Positions 27,471-41,179 of a DNA stretch of 64,000 nucleotides are shown in pieces. This stretch comes from Synchiropus splendidus (lineage: Eukaryota; Chordata; Actinopteri; Syngnathiformes; Callionymidae). Both the position numbers and the translations under genes were made by a program. Every line of letters starts with the position of its first letter. Position 1 is the first letter of the stretch. The stretch covers positions 30,145,501-30,209,500 of the forward strand of contig NC_071335.1 of assembly GCF_027744825.2 (NCBI RefSeq). Reading direction: 5' to 3'. A model generated the notes under the pieces. That model saw only the letters and a list, made by a program, of their open reading frames with translations. It had not been told where the DNA came from and ran no database searches.

Positions 27471-30400
27471 CCCACTCTCAGTTTCATGTTGCCTTGACTG
27501 AGGGCTGCTCTTCCACTTTCCAATATCAGAGCATCATTTCCATCCAATGCAGCAATGTTCCATCAGAGGCAAACAATCGCCTTCCTCCACCTTCTCTCTC
27601 CATGCAAACACACTTGAATTGAACTCAGTCATCCACTCCATCCCATCTCCAGTTTGGATGGAAGTTTCTCAGTGAAAACGGTGGTTAAATATATGGTAGC
27701 ACAAATACAAGCACCCCCTTGCCATAGGGAGGATGACAGCTGCGATATTACTGAACAGAAAAAATGTGGTTATGTACATTTGCAACAGAAAGAAAACGCA
27801 GAAGTTTCACTTTCATGAAAAAAAAAAAATCATATTTTAAACCACAAATTTAAAACCTCAGCATTCAAAAAGCTCCGCAGCCCTTAAAACAAGGGTTGTT
27901 GTGATCCCCCACTTTCCATAATAACACTCAAAATCCCTCCGCAGCAAATCTCCGAGGCCAATGATTACAGCGATTCTAGTGGGAATACAGAGGAGCCGAA
28001 AACTCCGCTCAGTTTAGTTTGGTCTGAATACAATTATTTTCACATTTGCACAATGTCTCTACAGCAACGACCCTATAGAGCGGCGCAGACGCTATGAAAT
28101 GACAAAAGACAAAAGGGAATAAATGAACAGAGGGCCTCACGGGAGCCTGGCGTCACATGCGCTCACAAACGTGTTAGATGACTGATCGACTCCAAAGAGA
28201 CTTGCGTGAACACGGCTGCTTTGATTGCTGTAAATGAGACCAGTTGGAAAGCGTTGAATTAATTTTAGATCTTCTCGTTCAGGGGAATTGAAGGGGACGA
28301 TGGTTGCGGGCACGAATTTGGTTACAGATGCGCAGTCGCTATCTATTTAATTGTTCTTTTAAAATGAGTCCCTGTTTCCCCATGTTCCCATACGTGAGGA
28401 ACAGTTGCTCCCGTCTCATCTGAGGAGGAGGTCAAACATTCTTATTTCTTTTTATCGCACTCTTGGCTTACAAGAGCGTTCACAGCCAGACAGCAACACG
28501 TAGCCAGCCTGCACGTGTCGGGTCAGTATGGGAATCGATCTGTATGGAGGAGAGAGTGGGAACAGCAGGTGCAGATGGCCGGTGGGAGGATGAACCACAT
28601 ACACTGTTGTCCTCACATCCACATGCATCCACGCAAGGCTCTCACATGACCATTGATCCATCTCGAGGCCTACTATCATTTCATATTGTTTCTTCCCAGT
28701 GAGGAGGATTCCTCTCCAACACATTGCACTCAAAATGGATTCGAATGGATTTCAGGTGTTTGGAGGTGGGACAAATAAGGACAGGGTGGTTGAACTCCTT
28801 CTCTCTTCAAGCATTTTATTGGTCTGCGCTTCGTGAATGACACATCAGACACACTTTAAAGATCGAATCACATGTTTAATCCTCTTTCAATTCACAAAGT
28901 AAAGTGGGACTGACCATTGTTGCATGACAGAGCAGAGAAGTACCGTTCTGCTGTGCTCTGACCTCTATAAAAAAAAAGTTTTACTTCCCATATAGCACTC
29001 CAGGCAGGGTTGTGGATTTCATGTCAAAGAGTGGTAAAGTGTAAGGCACGGGAGCGAGGGACTGGGAGACGCACGGAAGCTCTCCTCAATGAATCATAAT
29101 GGATGTCAGTTGCTATGTACACAGCTCTCCTCCTTAGTGACCACACCCTTTAACTAGCTGTTGTCACACAGAATAGTTGGAGCTTCAGCCCATGGCCCAC
29201 CTGTGGTGGAACATCTGCTTCCAACGCGTCAACATGTAACGCTGAAGGCTGCCTTTAGCGTCAGTATTTCGTTCATGTTCACTTTGTCATCTGTCACTCA
29301 AGTCAGCAAAACAGTGTTGTTTTTTTTTAAATCCATCTGCACTATGCTTTTATAAGGTGCTTTCAATCACGTAGTCAAATCTGGTATCAAAGTCTTTACA
29401 AGTATAAATAGCACTTTTTTCCTCACAGGTTGCTATGGTACTGTTATTGGGCAAGGTAACTTCAGTTCAGCAAAAAGCCTGCGATCTGAATACATTTTCA
29501 GAATTATCCCATGATTATCAATTATCCATGACCCGAGCTCTGAGGGGCCATGACTCCATTTAAGGAAAACATGTCCATGTTTATTCATCGTTCATTTAAC
29601 AGTGACATTCTCTTTGAAATGATCAACCATTCAAAATGTTTCTGAAAAGCCAAAAATATGATACACGTGGAGTCGGGAAATATTCAAAATGATCAAATAC
29701 AAAACGCAGTAAGCTATAATCAACATTTTATTGAACAAAATGTCATGAATGAGGTTGAAATCCAGGAACCAGAGGTGAGTCTGAAGCAGACACCGTGAGA
29801 CCTGGACCTCACAAAGGCCAGTTTGATGCTGTTAAAAATGCATGATGATGTGCACGTGCATGAGTGAACGATAATCACTTTCATTTCTCATGAGGCAAAA
29901 AAAGGAAGCCACTTTTGCCAGCACTAATGCTCATGTCCTTTGTGTGTAAATACTAGTCGCAGTAGTGGTTATATTCATCTTCAGAGGACGTCGCTTTGTC
30001 ACTTAGCTAAATGCATGAAATGCACAGCATTACAGCCTCAATGTGAAAGTAAGTGCACATCTTGAATAACCTCCAAGTATCGACCGCTTTTCTCTAACCT
30101 TAAATTATGTGCGGATGATGAAGCAGACCTCATACAAATGACCATTTAAACTCAGTTCCGTGACCCTAATGCCTTAAACACTGTGGCACTTAATGAACAA
30201 TTAGCATGGCAATAAATAACCACAAGACAAGACAGTGTTTTTTTGTTTTTGTTGTTTTTTTATGCAGAAACAGGCACCAAGACTTTCCTCATGTGGGAAA
30301 TGAAAGTGCGGCCAAACAGCTGTCTATGGTGAGCCATATTTCTAGGCCACATTTTAGGACATCCTCAGGCCTCAGAGTAAAGTTTTAGGTTTCAGGAAGT

Positions 30401-30624
30401 CAGACCAAATGGCCTCAGGCTTCAAAATAAAGTCATCAGACAAAACAGCTTCAACTTACCGTTGTGTCCACAGCAGCAGATTCACGTGCTATGTTCTATA
30501 GTTTTGCAGGCGACTATTGATGATGTCATACATACGTTCTGTACCGCAAAACAATAATATATTATGTTGTAGTTTACAGTGTCTGTAAATTGTTTTCTTG
30601 GCCATTTACGCCAACAACTGACAA
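27471..30624. other. Gene-free stretch
   Basis: No supported exon. A short imperfect direct repeat (cctcaggc...aataaagt) occurs at about 30,360-30,440. Confidence 0.4.
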
Positions 30625-31485
30625 TGTAGGAATCTACACCTTTAATGTATCTTCCGCGTGTTCGTTTACTCGAGAGAATGACTACCAAAAACAAAAAAAC
30701 AACTTAAAATCCAAAAGAATTTATTCCCTGACAGAGGAGTCTAATTACCCTAACAGAGCTCTGAGTCCACAACTACGCCTGACTTAGCCTTAGCTCCAGT
30801 GGTGTAGAGTGACCAAGACGATCTCTGGCCCTGACCCTTTTATTACACATTTCACTTCATCTTGAGGTGGAGTCTCCACTCATTGGTCCTGGTCTCTTGG
30901 GGTCCCCGTTGCCATGGCGCCACATTCCTGATCTGGTTTCGACACCCCTTGGTTTGGAGCAACGTTGATGAATCCTCTTGTTGTTGCCCATTTTCTGGCC
31001 TTTTTTGGGTTGAAAGCTGTAAACAGATGATCCGGTCCTCTCCTCTGATTGGCTGGCTTCTGCTGGTGGACTGGCTCGTCCCATCTCTGCCTGGCTCTGC
31101 CTGGGTCCATAATTCATCCTCCTGACCCATCGCTGTGCCAGAGGTTCCTTATCTTCCACATTCCTTCACTTGGGGGAAGGTAGATGTTTGCCCTCACAAA
31201 CTCAGGCTCAGCTCAAGCTGTTTAGACCGGTTCTGGGTTAGATCTCTCCTGGGTTCCTCAATGGTCCTGGTACCAGGTGGTTCCTACCTTTCATAACTCA
31301 CGCTTCCATCCAGGCATCTTTCCCCACTATCCTTATCATACACACCTCTCATACTGGATCAAACTGAGGTTACCTTGCCCATTATCACTGCGTCTGTTCA
31401 ATTCAGTCTTTCATTAGACAAAGCATTTATTCAATAGCAGATACTTGATAAATATGATCATAAGTAAAATATCATGATTCCCACA
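30625..31485 (-). mobile_element. Solo LTR of a retrovirus-like element, 861 bp
   Basis: Read on the - strand it begins TGTGGGAATC and ends GATTCCTACA, imperfect inverted ends with the canonical TG...CA. It is flanked on both sides by the 4-bp duplication TTGT (31,486-31,489 and 30,621-30,624). In order it carries a CCAAT box (30,892-30,896), a TATA-like AATAAAAG (about 30,836-30,845) and a poly(A) signal AATAAA (30,720-30,725), the U3-R-U5 plan. No primer-binding site, polypurine tract or gag/pol lies next to it, so the internal region was lost, probably by LTR-LTR recombination. ORFs inside it are not genes. Confidence 0.8.
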
Positions 31486-31740
31486 ACAACTTACAAGTTT
31501 TGTTTTTTTTTTACATTTACAGTCAAAAACAGCAGAACCCATTTGCTGCAACTCACGGTTGATGTCTTCTCACCATGGATTTTTGGAGTGTACTATCTAC
31601 AGAAAAATATAAGTGACACATTTAGACGCATCATGATCGCTCAGTAAGTTAAGTTCAAACCTGAAATAACGGGTCAACAGAAAAACGCTCGGAAACAAAA
31701 CTCACGAGGCCCAAATAACACAAAGCACTCGGTGGTGGTT

Positions 31741-32135
31741 CTACACACACACACACACACACCAGGATAAACCATAACGCGGAGAAACAGAAAAGAAGGC
31801 TAAAAGAAGAGGAGAAGAACTAAACAGACTATAGAAAATGTACAAACACGCACACGGAAAACAGAGATATAAACAGGAGTTACAAGAGATCAGAGGATCC
31901 AGAGGGAGAGTATTACCGTCGGAACACGAAGTGACCAACTGGCAACACAGACTGGAGCCCAGGTGCAGAAATCCGTGAAGACTGATCACCGGAATGGGAT
32001 CCAGCTGCGCCGCCATCAGGCTGGAAGCGAGGGGATGAGAAAAGGAAACAACAAACCGGAACACAGGAAATAACAAAATAAAACCACACAAAAATCTAAA
32101 CATAACAACGGGGTTTCTGTGAGAGGATCGTGACA
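31741..32135 (-). repeat. Unclassified dispersed repeat, copy 2
   Basis: Inverted relative of the repeat at 14,986-15,540: on the - strand it has gttatgtttagatttttgtg, ttttattttgttatttcctgt and cacctgggctccagtctg then gttgccag-tggt in the same order. It ends at a (CA)n tract (31,744-31,762). The 161-codon ORF on this strand is repeat-derived and not a gene. Confidence 0.55.
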
Positions 32136-34841
32136 AGGCCTGTGGCACCCAAGAATGTGGTTCCACTGCATTTTTGTGATGCTCAATAAACACCTGAAGA
32201 AAAACCATAAACTCAAATAGCCTCATATTTTTGTTGAATTATTTCAGTATTTTTTGCCATGTTGCACTTTTACTTGCTTTTAAAAGCTTTACCTTTTCAT
32301 GAAATCCAAAGCAGATGTGCACAACTTCAGTGGTATGGTGTTTTTTGGTGTCACTAATATGCAGTTCACACCGATGAACATGATTATCAACTTCTACAGT
32401 GAAGAGTTGAAGGTGTCAGAACGGATCCTCAAGGCTACAGCATTGGTTTCGGCATCATATGAGAAAAGGCGACACCCCTTAGCTTTTACTTCCCTTCAGT
32501 CTCAATTCACTTCTTCCAATTTATGTTTGTGTTCACCATCAAAGATTCAGTCTCACATTTTAAAATATATATAGATTGTTCCATCTTGACCTAGAGGCTG
32601 ATAGAGTGGCCTCAAACAAACAGTTTTCACCTCAACATCATGAAAGATGGCTGAAAAGCAGTGCGCCGGACCCTTAAAAGCTGGACCCATGACCGTAATA
32701 TGGAAAAGATACAGGTGGAAGAGTGGAGGCTGAGATAAGTGTCGCTGACAATCTGCAAACTCAGCCATCAGAAGGGGTCAAGTATAAAGGCTGCAAACAA
32801 ATTAGGCTCGGCGATCCGCTGGCTCGGGAAGTGGATGGTGAAATGGAGCTGCAAATGTCCAATTGAGAGAGCTGTGGCTCTCCTCCAGAAAAAGAAGTAT
32901 AGCACTTCAACAAGGTGCTTTTTAGCATCATGCCCAGTTACTGCACTTAAAGAGGTATTGTAGGCCAAGAATGGGATGATCCAAGCCCCCTCCTATTTTG
33001 GGCCATAAAAAAACTGAATGCAATAAAGCATCTATTTTTCCTTCACCAGGAAGATGCCTTAAATGAACGCAAACCCTCTAAATCACCAAAGGCAAGTGAG
33101 TCTTGTGCTCCACTGAGGAAGTCAATCGGTTAGATAAGAGTTATCCAGTACTGTTCGTCTTGTACATACATTTTTTTATTCATGTTTGTGAGAGGAGGAG
33201 GAAGAATGAAGATACTGGAACTTGAGGGTTGAAGTGAAGAGGAGAGTGCAGGTATAGTGGACTCATGGAGAAGGCTGTGGTGGTGAGAGTGTGTGCTTTA
33301 GAGCTTCAAAACCTTCTCACAGAAGCAAGTGAACCCGGGAGATACAAGTTTAGAACTTTCCAAATTGAGTTGTAGTATTGTAACCACCAAGCCAAGTTGT
33401 CCTGCAGAGTGGTTATGTTGGCTTCCTGTGTCAGGAGTGTCCATTGCGGCCCCTTTGTCGTGCTTGGATATAACTGATGTCATTTCATTAGCTCTACATT
33501 CACAGTGTCAGCAGACGGACAACGCAAAGACAACAAAAGATCGTAACTTTTTCTATGTCTGATGCTTTTGTTCAGCTCCAGTCAAATCCATTTGAGTTGT
33601 CTTCATGAGCTGCATTACATGCAACACACACGTGACTCCGGCTTGCAGTGGCTCCTAAGTCTCTTACTTCATTCAGGGGACGCAGTCCTGAGGGAAACAC
33701 ATCTCAGCTTCTGTCCTTTCGTTTATCTGACACCCGCTGACTCATTGGGTCTCACTGGCTTCCACTGCTTTGATTTTAAATTCCAAGTCAGGTCTGCAGG
33801 GTGAGACTCATTCATATGTATCAGTTGTGTGAATGGAGTCACCCTGCTCCTCCTCGTGACAGATGTGCTATATCATGATAGTTCAGGGTGTTGTTGTCGG
33901 AAAAATGTAAAAGGCAAAGTGTGTGCGATAAAGTGAGAGGAAAGAAAAACATCAGCATCTGTCAGTTTGACCCCGTTTCTCCCGGATATATGACGGGCTT
34001 ATTTTTTACGACCAACTAATCCAGTTAGCCCAGAGTCTTCTGTAAATAGTGATGTTCTTTTTACCGCCGCCAAGGAGCCTGTGTGATCATCTGCGTTCAG
34101 CAGTCTGTCTGCAAGCAAAAAAAATAAAGAAAAAGGCAGGCTTCATCAGGTCGACTGTCTGTTTGATCTGTTTCTTTATTCCTTTTTTTTTTCTTGATGC
34201 AATGGTGCGTCCTTATCGAGAAAAAGTGAAGTAACAAAAAGTGCCCCTCCAGGTGATTTGGAGGTTGTGGTGCCACAAAATACTGTGAGTTATACAAATA
34301 AATCAATAATTTGGGGTTTAATTCTAGTCATTTTCTTTGGACAACAAATATTGTCTCAATGAAAAACTAAAGTTATCAGTTTCGCACCTTAATTTCTACC
34401 AGTGCAATTCAGTGCATTCAGACTGAGTGTGTACTGTGTGAGTGAGCTCCATCGAGGCTATTGTTATCAATGATCTTTCAAATGCTAAAAAGATTTTGCC
34501 TGATATTGATGAAATGAATGAAATATACTGGGTTAAAAAGATGTTTCTCTAATTGTTGTGACAAAAAACACCAATGTATTATTCATAGTATATATCACGA
34601 TGTGAACAATGTTTTTCACTAGCTAAATGAATGAGTGTACATTTGCCAGATATCTGTGGTGCTTCAGAACAAACATGGAAGTGGGTTGAGAGTAGCGCCT
34701 ACATTGCTGTTGTTCTTTGTGAAAAAGAATGCATTTATGCCCATATAATCTGAAATTTTTGTGAAACACAATAGCAGAGATGAGATTGCGTTGCCATGAT
34801 TCTCCTTCCTTGTAAAACAGATTTTTAACTGATAAAATTCA
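32136..34841. other. Gene-free stretch
   Basis: No supported exon or element. Confidence 0.4.
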
Positions 34842-34881
34842 TTTATTTTATTCTATTTTATTTTATTTTATTTTATTTTAT
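34842..34881. repeat. (ATTTT)n microsatellite
   Basis: Seven to eight copies of the pentamer TTTTA, one imperfect. Confidence 0.92.
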
Positions 34882-36943
34882 CATCTTCTGCGACCAACTT
34901 GACATTGGACTTGCATGTAAATGGTCCCATCATCTCTCTCCTTTCAGTCAGAGTCAATGGCTTTTTTTGGGGAAAAAAGACAAAGTCGTAAAGAAAGACA
35001 AGAGTCTGACATCCAAGCGAGGAAAGACTGATGTTGGGGAGGAAAACAGCGGGTGCAGGATGCCAGCCCTGCAGCCACAACTGCTCTTTAATAAACAGAT
35101 TTGGGTGGACAGAGATGCTGCCTGGCGGAGGACGGATCCTTCACCCTACAGAGGCACAAGCATCGGCCTCCTGACATCACACACAGCTTGGTTTCTGTCC
35201 GTCTCTGTGAAATCTAAACTCCAGAAAAACACTGTTCATTAATCTTCCACGGATCATTGAGATGCAGATGCCTCACTCGGGTGTATTCTAGGCAAAAGCC
35301 AGATTCTTTAATGAATAAATGAATCCACAATAGAGTGAAAACAGAAGCCTGTCAGCATACAAACACACCAGTCGTCGTCAAAGGTTAGACAAAAGTGTCC
35401 CCCTCATGTTTGCTGCCCGAAAGAATTTGTTCCAGTTGATGCGCTGATTCTCAGTGGCTCAACATTTACTGCTGCAAACACCGGCACACCTGCACTCTGC
35501 CACGCAGAAACAATTGTTTTGCCTCTGCGCTGACTTTAAGAGGCTTCAGACTCATTGGGCTCTATTGCTCTCATCCATCTCCTCAGCAAAAATCCATAGT
35601 CCCTTTTGTTCTTAACTCATTGAGCACACAGCTTAAGGCAAGAGCATAAATCGGTAAGTGAAGAGCTGCTTTGAAAATTAACATCTTTTATTGAATCAGA
35701 TGAAACATGGACCTCAGGAAGGCGCCGGGAAAAGGTCAGCAGGCTGAGAACATCTAATGAATATTGAGTCTATGGACTTCTCTCACCCGCGAACACACAC
35801 CTGCAGCTGGGACTCCACAGGTCGTGGTCACACCTTCTCTCCGGTCGTACAGTATCTTGAATGGAGCGACAGACTTGTAGTTAGAGAGCATCATGAGCTG
35901 TGGATAACCAATAACCGCACAACAGCAAGAGATTCATCACGTCTTCAGTCGAAACAAAGCCCTGCCCGTCGCCACGACAACGTCCCCTCATTATGGCCGA
36001 CTCATTAAGGGTCCACCCACACGGAGGCGGTGTTGGCAGTGTCCGCTCTGTGTGGTCCAAACGGTACGCTCAATGACACTGCCATCCTGGGTGGATGGCT
36101 TTTAAAATGGCATTATTTCACTGTGTTTGTCCGACATATCCAGCTGCTGCTCACCATCACAACCACAGAGCCATGCAGGATGAGAGTCAGTGGTCCCCTG
36201 CTTCTTCTCTGAAGTCACCGATTTCAAAATATCCGTTTTCATCTGTGCGATTAAATCAAACTTTCCTTTTTAAAATGACGATGTCATAGCCCTGCAAGCA
36301 AGTGATTTCTTGAGGACGAAAAGCAGCGCTTTTGTCCCCCCTGACAAGTTCAACCAATCAGATGTTGATGTTCAACTCGCCCACATGTGTCAGTTTTCAG
36401 TAGCGATTATTATGTCCACCATACCATTTAAGTACCGAAACAAAAGTAAGTCATCGTATGTGAGTCAACCTTCAACTACATTTCTGCCCCAGGAGAAAAA
36501 TTGTTTTAATAAGTAGATTTAGCAACTACTTTTTCACTGTTGTAGGAAGGTCAGTGGTTGCACTTGCTTAAAAATGCAGGAGGATCACTTTTGAACTAGT
36601 TTTGAAAACAGGTTCCGGCAGCTAAAGTGACTCATGAAACAAACTCAGCAGTTCTGAACTTGAACCACAAACTTGTCACATTTTTTTTATTTGCCATAAA
36701 GTGCTCAGAATGTGCTATTTTCACCTGCGTATCCAAAGTTCCGACACCACAGCTGGTCTCAGCTGCTGCTCCTAGTCTCCGGTCCTCAGCAGCTCTGTAC
36801 AGTAGATGCGATTTAACAAACATATTTAACAACATCATAAGTTTGTTAGATGGCAAAAACTAATATTTTGTGTTACAAGCCAAATTTGCAGATTGTTAAC
36901 AATTTTTGACCGACAAAAATAAAACAGGAAAAGGTATTACAGC
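34882..36943. other. Gene-free stretch
   Basis: No supported exon or element. Confidence 0.4.
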
Positions 36944-37647
36944 TACAGTGGTACCTCGGTTCTCGACCACAATCCGTTCCAGACGGCCGTTCGAGAAGCG
37001 ATTTGTTGGAAAATTCGGAAAAAAAAAAAAAATAATAATGCGTTCCAAGCCTTAAAATAATCTTTTGTAGGAGTGAATGTAGAGTGTCTGCTGCAGGTGC
37101 GCTGTTCCTCTATGTGTGTGGCCGCTGCATGTGGGAGGGGTTGCTGAGTGAGTGACGTCTCTCCAGAAGTGAAGAGGTGCCCGGTGCGTGTCCAGCTCTG
37201 AATGTGCGCTTCTGTGCAGTTTGGCTGTGACAGAGTCATAAACCAAGTCACGCTCTGTCCCAGACTCGCCTCATCCCTGTCCCAGCTCCAGCCCACAACA
37301 GGACATCAAACCCTGGAGTGAGCTCCAGCCTCGGAGGTGTGGAGAGCGAGCACCTCCCCTGTGACACTCTACCACGGTCCAGAGACAAGAAAGGTTTTAC
37401 ACCTCAATATGAAGAAAAAACAGTCAGTAAATGTAGCTAACGGGACACGTCTGCATACAGAGGCTGCGTTATACACAATGACAAAGCGCGTCGTGGGTCA
37501 GCTGATCGGTCCGCGCACGTTATGTTTTTTCCGGTGTTGGAATTCAGGATTTTCGTTCGAAATCAGAAGCAAAAAAATCTCGAAATTTTTGTTCGAACTC
37601 CGATTTGTTTGAAATTCGGCACGTTCAAAAACCGAGGCACCACTGTA
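36944..37647. mobile_element. TA-flanked inverted-repeat DNA transposon, about 0.7 kb, non-autonomous
   Basis: The left end tacagtggtacctcggttct and the right end aaaccgaggcaccactgta are inverted copies (about 20 of 23 positions agree). Both terminate in TA, as expected for Tc1/mariner/pogo-type insertion. Subterminal ttcga-rich segments recur at both ends. The interior has no transposase-like ORF, so it would need a transposase in trans. Confidence 0.72.
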
Positions 37648-39589
37648 CACCAAAATTTGAACATAGTTGGTTACAACAAAGTGTAGCACAATTACGTCAC
37701 CTAACTTTCAATGGCGGACACAGAACACGGCCATGGCACAGTGGAAACAAACCCAGGCACAATGTTTACTTTCATCTCCATTTCATCACAGATGACCTTC
37801 GCGTAATGACAGGCTAAGCGGTCAGTGTGTCCTGCTGCCCTTTATCATGCGTAGATGGATGCATTGAACGGCTTCGATGCTCAATAATTCAATTGGACAG
37901 TGGCTACAGCTATTGAATGCTGGGCTTCAGGGATGTTCTACTGGAAGACAGGACAAAGAAGCATGACCCAAACACGCACCTAAGTAGCGGGACATTTTGA
38001 AAGACGGTCAGTTTTCCAGCAGCAATACATAGCACATTCGGAAAGAAAATCTCTCTTGACTGTGTGTTCCCACCGCTTTCACTGTAAAGAAATCCATGTT
38101 TTGAAGGAGCATGTTTTGTTCTCTTATACAGTATATGTATACTGCTTAAAATATTTAAGACAACACGTGATAATGAAGTCAAGGAGCCAGTCCTGTTAGG
38201 AAACTTGTCGCACTTGTACATTTTGTTTGGAACGTGGCAGAAAGTTCTTTCACAAGTGACTCTATGGAGGATTAGATGGCAGGTGACAATATGTTGATAA
38301 ACAGCTTCCTGGATGTGTCACATCAACACACTGGTGGATCACTGCTGTCAGAGCAAGAGATTCTTGCACCGGTCGGACGAAACTCGGTGCTCTGTGGACT
38401 CAAGGAACTGCCAAAAAGGAAATCATTTCCACAATATTTAAAAATAAAAAGTCAAATTAGCTTCTATGACTGAAGCCTGTTTATTTCTATTGGCTCGTCC
38501 CAATGACTATGTACTTGGTTTGCCATTGGATTTATCCTTTTATTCCATTAAGACTGGATCTCGCCCCCATCGCTCAGCCAGCTCATTAAAACAAAGACAA
38601 TCTCTCTTCTCTTTCTATATTTCCTGCTCATGTCTCCGTCAGCCTTAATGGACGCCGTAGGGGAGGCAAAATGACGCTGTCATCAAACAGGGATTATGCA
38701 ACTGTTGTGGTGTCGTGGGCCGTCAGCACTGCCGCAGTCTTCGGATGATCTAATATTCTCTTCCTGTTCACAGGAAAGTTTCCCAGCCAAAGTAATATCA
38801 CACTCTTTGCTCAGCCTCGGAGGAGAGGGGCCACTGTAGCGCAGCACGGCGACAAGAGTCGGCAGAAACATTCATCAATCTGACCTGTCCTTCAGTTCAC
38901 CACACAGGAAAAACATGGAAAAGTTGAGTGGTTTTCTCCCACAAACCTCTAATCCCTGGGTCAAAGTGGAATTGTTCATGTCAGAAGTACAATTCATTTT
39001 CTCCAATAAAATTCTCCAAAAGTGCTAGCCAGTTTGTTTCAGAAAACAAAATGAGGTGTTTCTATAAATAAATAAATAAAAAACGAAACACACACTGAAA
39101 TAAATAAATAGTTCCCCGATATGCAGTGCAGTTAGTACAAAAAGTGAGGAGCAAATTCAAAGGGCAACAACGGAGCTACAACTCTTGTGCTGAGATCTGT
39201 TTCTGTCCAGGGGGCAGAGGACGGACACAGCCAGTCGCGGTCAGCATCCTGACAGCTCGGTGGTCAAAGCTGCTCAGGACTTCGGTGGTTTGGGCCCGAG
39301 TGTTACGGAACGTTTTACCTGAGGGCAGGGGAATGACTGTCAAAACTGGGAGGGGGGGTGAGACAGCTAATAAAGGCAGAGGGGTATTTGAGGACAAGCG
39401 TCATCGAAGTCTGGAGGCTGCCTGACAGCAACTTCACTTTCATCCCACAGACCAAAAAGACACAGAGGTATCTTGATATTCATGACAGTGATACTTTTAC
39501 CAGTTATTGCCTGGTTAACTAACCTTGGCAAATATGTTTCGTCAGAGTTTGAAGCTTGAGATGATGAATTTCTATTTTTACACTGAACC

Positions 39590-39591
<2 letters not shown>
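37648..39591. other. Gene-free stretch
   Basis: No supported exon. A short palindrome cagtatatgtatactg lies near 38,130. Confidence 0.4.

Positions 39592-39658
<67 letters not shown>
39592..39658. repeat. (ATT)n microsatellite
   Basis: About 22 perfect ATT triplets. Confidence 0.97.
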
Positions 39659-39661
<3 letters not shown>

Positions 39662-41179
39662 AGAATGAATATCATTACATTGTCAGTGAAAACTTGACAA
39701 CAGTGGCGCAATAAAATTCTGTGTAAAAAAAAAAAATCTCAAAAAAGTACAAAATAAATGCAAAAAAATCACAATCACAATAAAGCAACATTTTAAAAAT
39801 CATCTGTGCAAGTAAATAAGCGAAATAAATTAAAGTACAACATCCAAGACTTTAACACTCACCACGTTGTCCCCTTAACGACTCAGTTTTATCAATCATT
39901 TAAAAATTATCAAGCCGAGAAATGCAAACAAAACCTGCTGCAGATGAGAAAAGATGTTGTAACTGTTTTTTATTCATTTATTCATGCAGCCCTGGGACCC
40001 AGAGATTTCCACTAGCCACTTTGTACTTCAGTCCCAATGGTTCACAGTCTTCAGATCAATGTAGCGAAAGAGAACTATTTTGTAACCAAGCAGCCCACTG
40101 AAGGCCTTCATCTATTTGTGGTCAAATAGAATAAGTCAAACGTCTTCTTCTTCAGCAAAAATACGGGTTTTGTTTCGGCCTGCTTGTACCTTAATCCTCT
40201 TGCTCATACCCCGAGGGTGAGCTTGGGATCGAAAGTGTATCTGACAATTGGTGACTTCGGACTCCTTTTGCCACATCAGTATTGTATTTTTATTTCCACT
40301 GTACCAGGGGATTGCCTCTGTCAGCATCCTAAATTCAACAACTCACTGATGTTGAGAGACACACAGCCTCAGTGGGTCCCTCATGGATCTGTAGCTGCCG
40401 TGTTTTTACCCATTAACAAAGAACACACTGAAGTGACGAGAGAAACTCGACAAGTTCCTGACGTGGCTAGTCTTTGGGTGGCCCAATTATAGTCTCTCTC
40501 CGACACCAGAGAGATGAGTGAGTGGTGCTACATTCCATTTCACCCTCACATGGCTGAGTGTGAGATACAGTCACTGAAGATTCACCTTGTTTGATGTGGT
40601 TTAACATGAAGCCTTGAGACAAATGGCTTTCCGGGGGTGTTTCAAAGCCTGCAAAGAGTCGAAGCATTTCTGAAGGCACTGACCCGGTAAGGCCACTTGT
40701 TGACTTCACTTGACCCGCCTGATGTTGCAGACCTTCAAACGCCTTTGTGAATTATTCCTCAATAAGCATGAAGATCCTCCAGATGCCACGAGTCGGTCTG
40801 ATCCATGGAGCCTCCACCTCCAGAATAACAGGGTTAGAAAATCGCCTCAGTAAATGGTCACCAGTCTGATCCATTCTCACTGTCCTTCTGTGTCTGCATC
40901 AACAACAAAAAGAACACTTTGTTTAATGATCGTGCTGTTAATGAATAAAAATAAAAATAAAAATAATTTGTTTTTTTTTGTTTGTTTTTTTAATTGCATT
41001 GTTCATAATAGCCATTAACATAGTTAACATAAATAAAACGTAGCCATTTTAAACATAAATTAAACTATTGTATTGCTTATATTCAGAATCTTTGTCTTTT
41101 AATAATAGTTTCTCGCCGGAAAAACGCAGCATCCAGGTTCGGATCTGCGTGGAGGTTTTCTATTTGCTCGGAACGCACA
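39659..41179. other. Gene-free stretch upstream of LRPAP1
   Basis: No exon recognised on either strand. A/T-rich tracts occur at 40,940-41,080, immediately before the LRPAP1 promoter. Confidence 0.4.

Noticed and set aside
30852..31159. Overlapping ORFs on both strands
   Set aside because: Inside the solo LTR; mutually overlapping and without retroviral protein motifs.
31741..32226. 161-codon ORF on the - strand
   Set aside because: Lies in a dispersed repeat also seen at 15 kb; hydrophobic Cys/Phe-rich composition comes from T-rich DNA.
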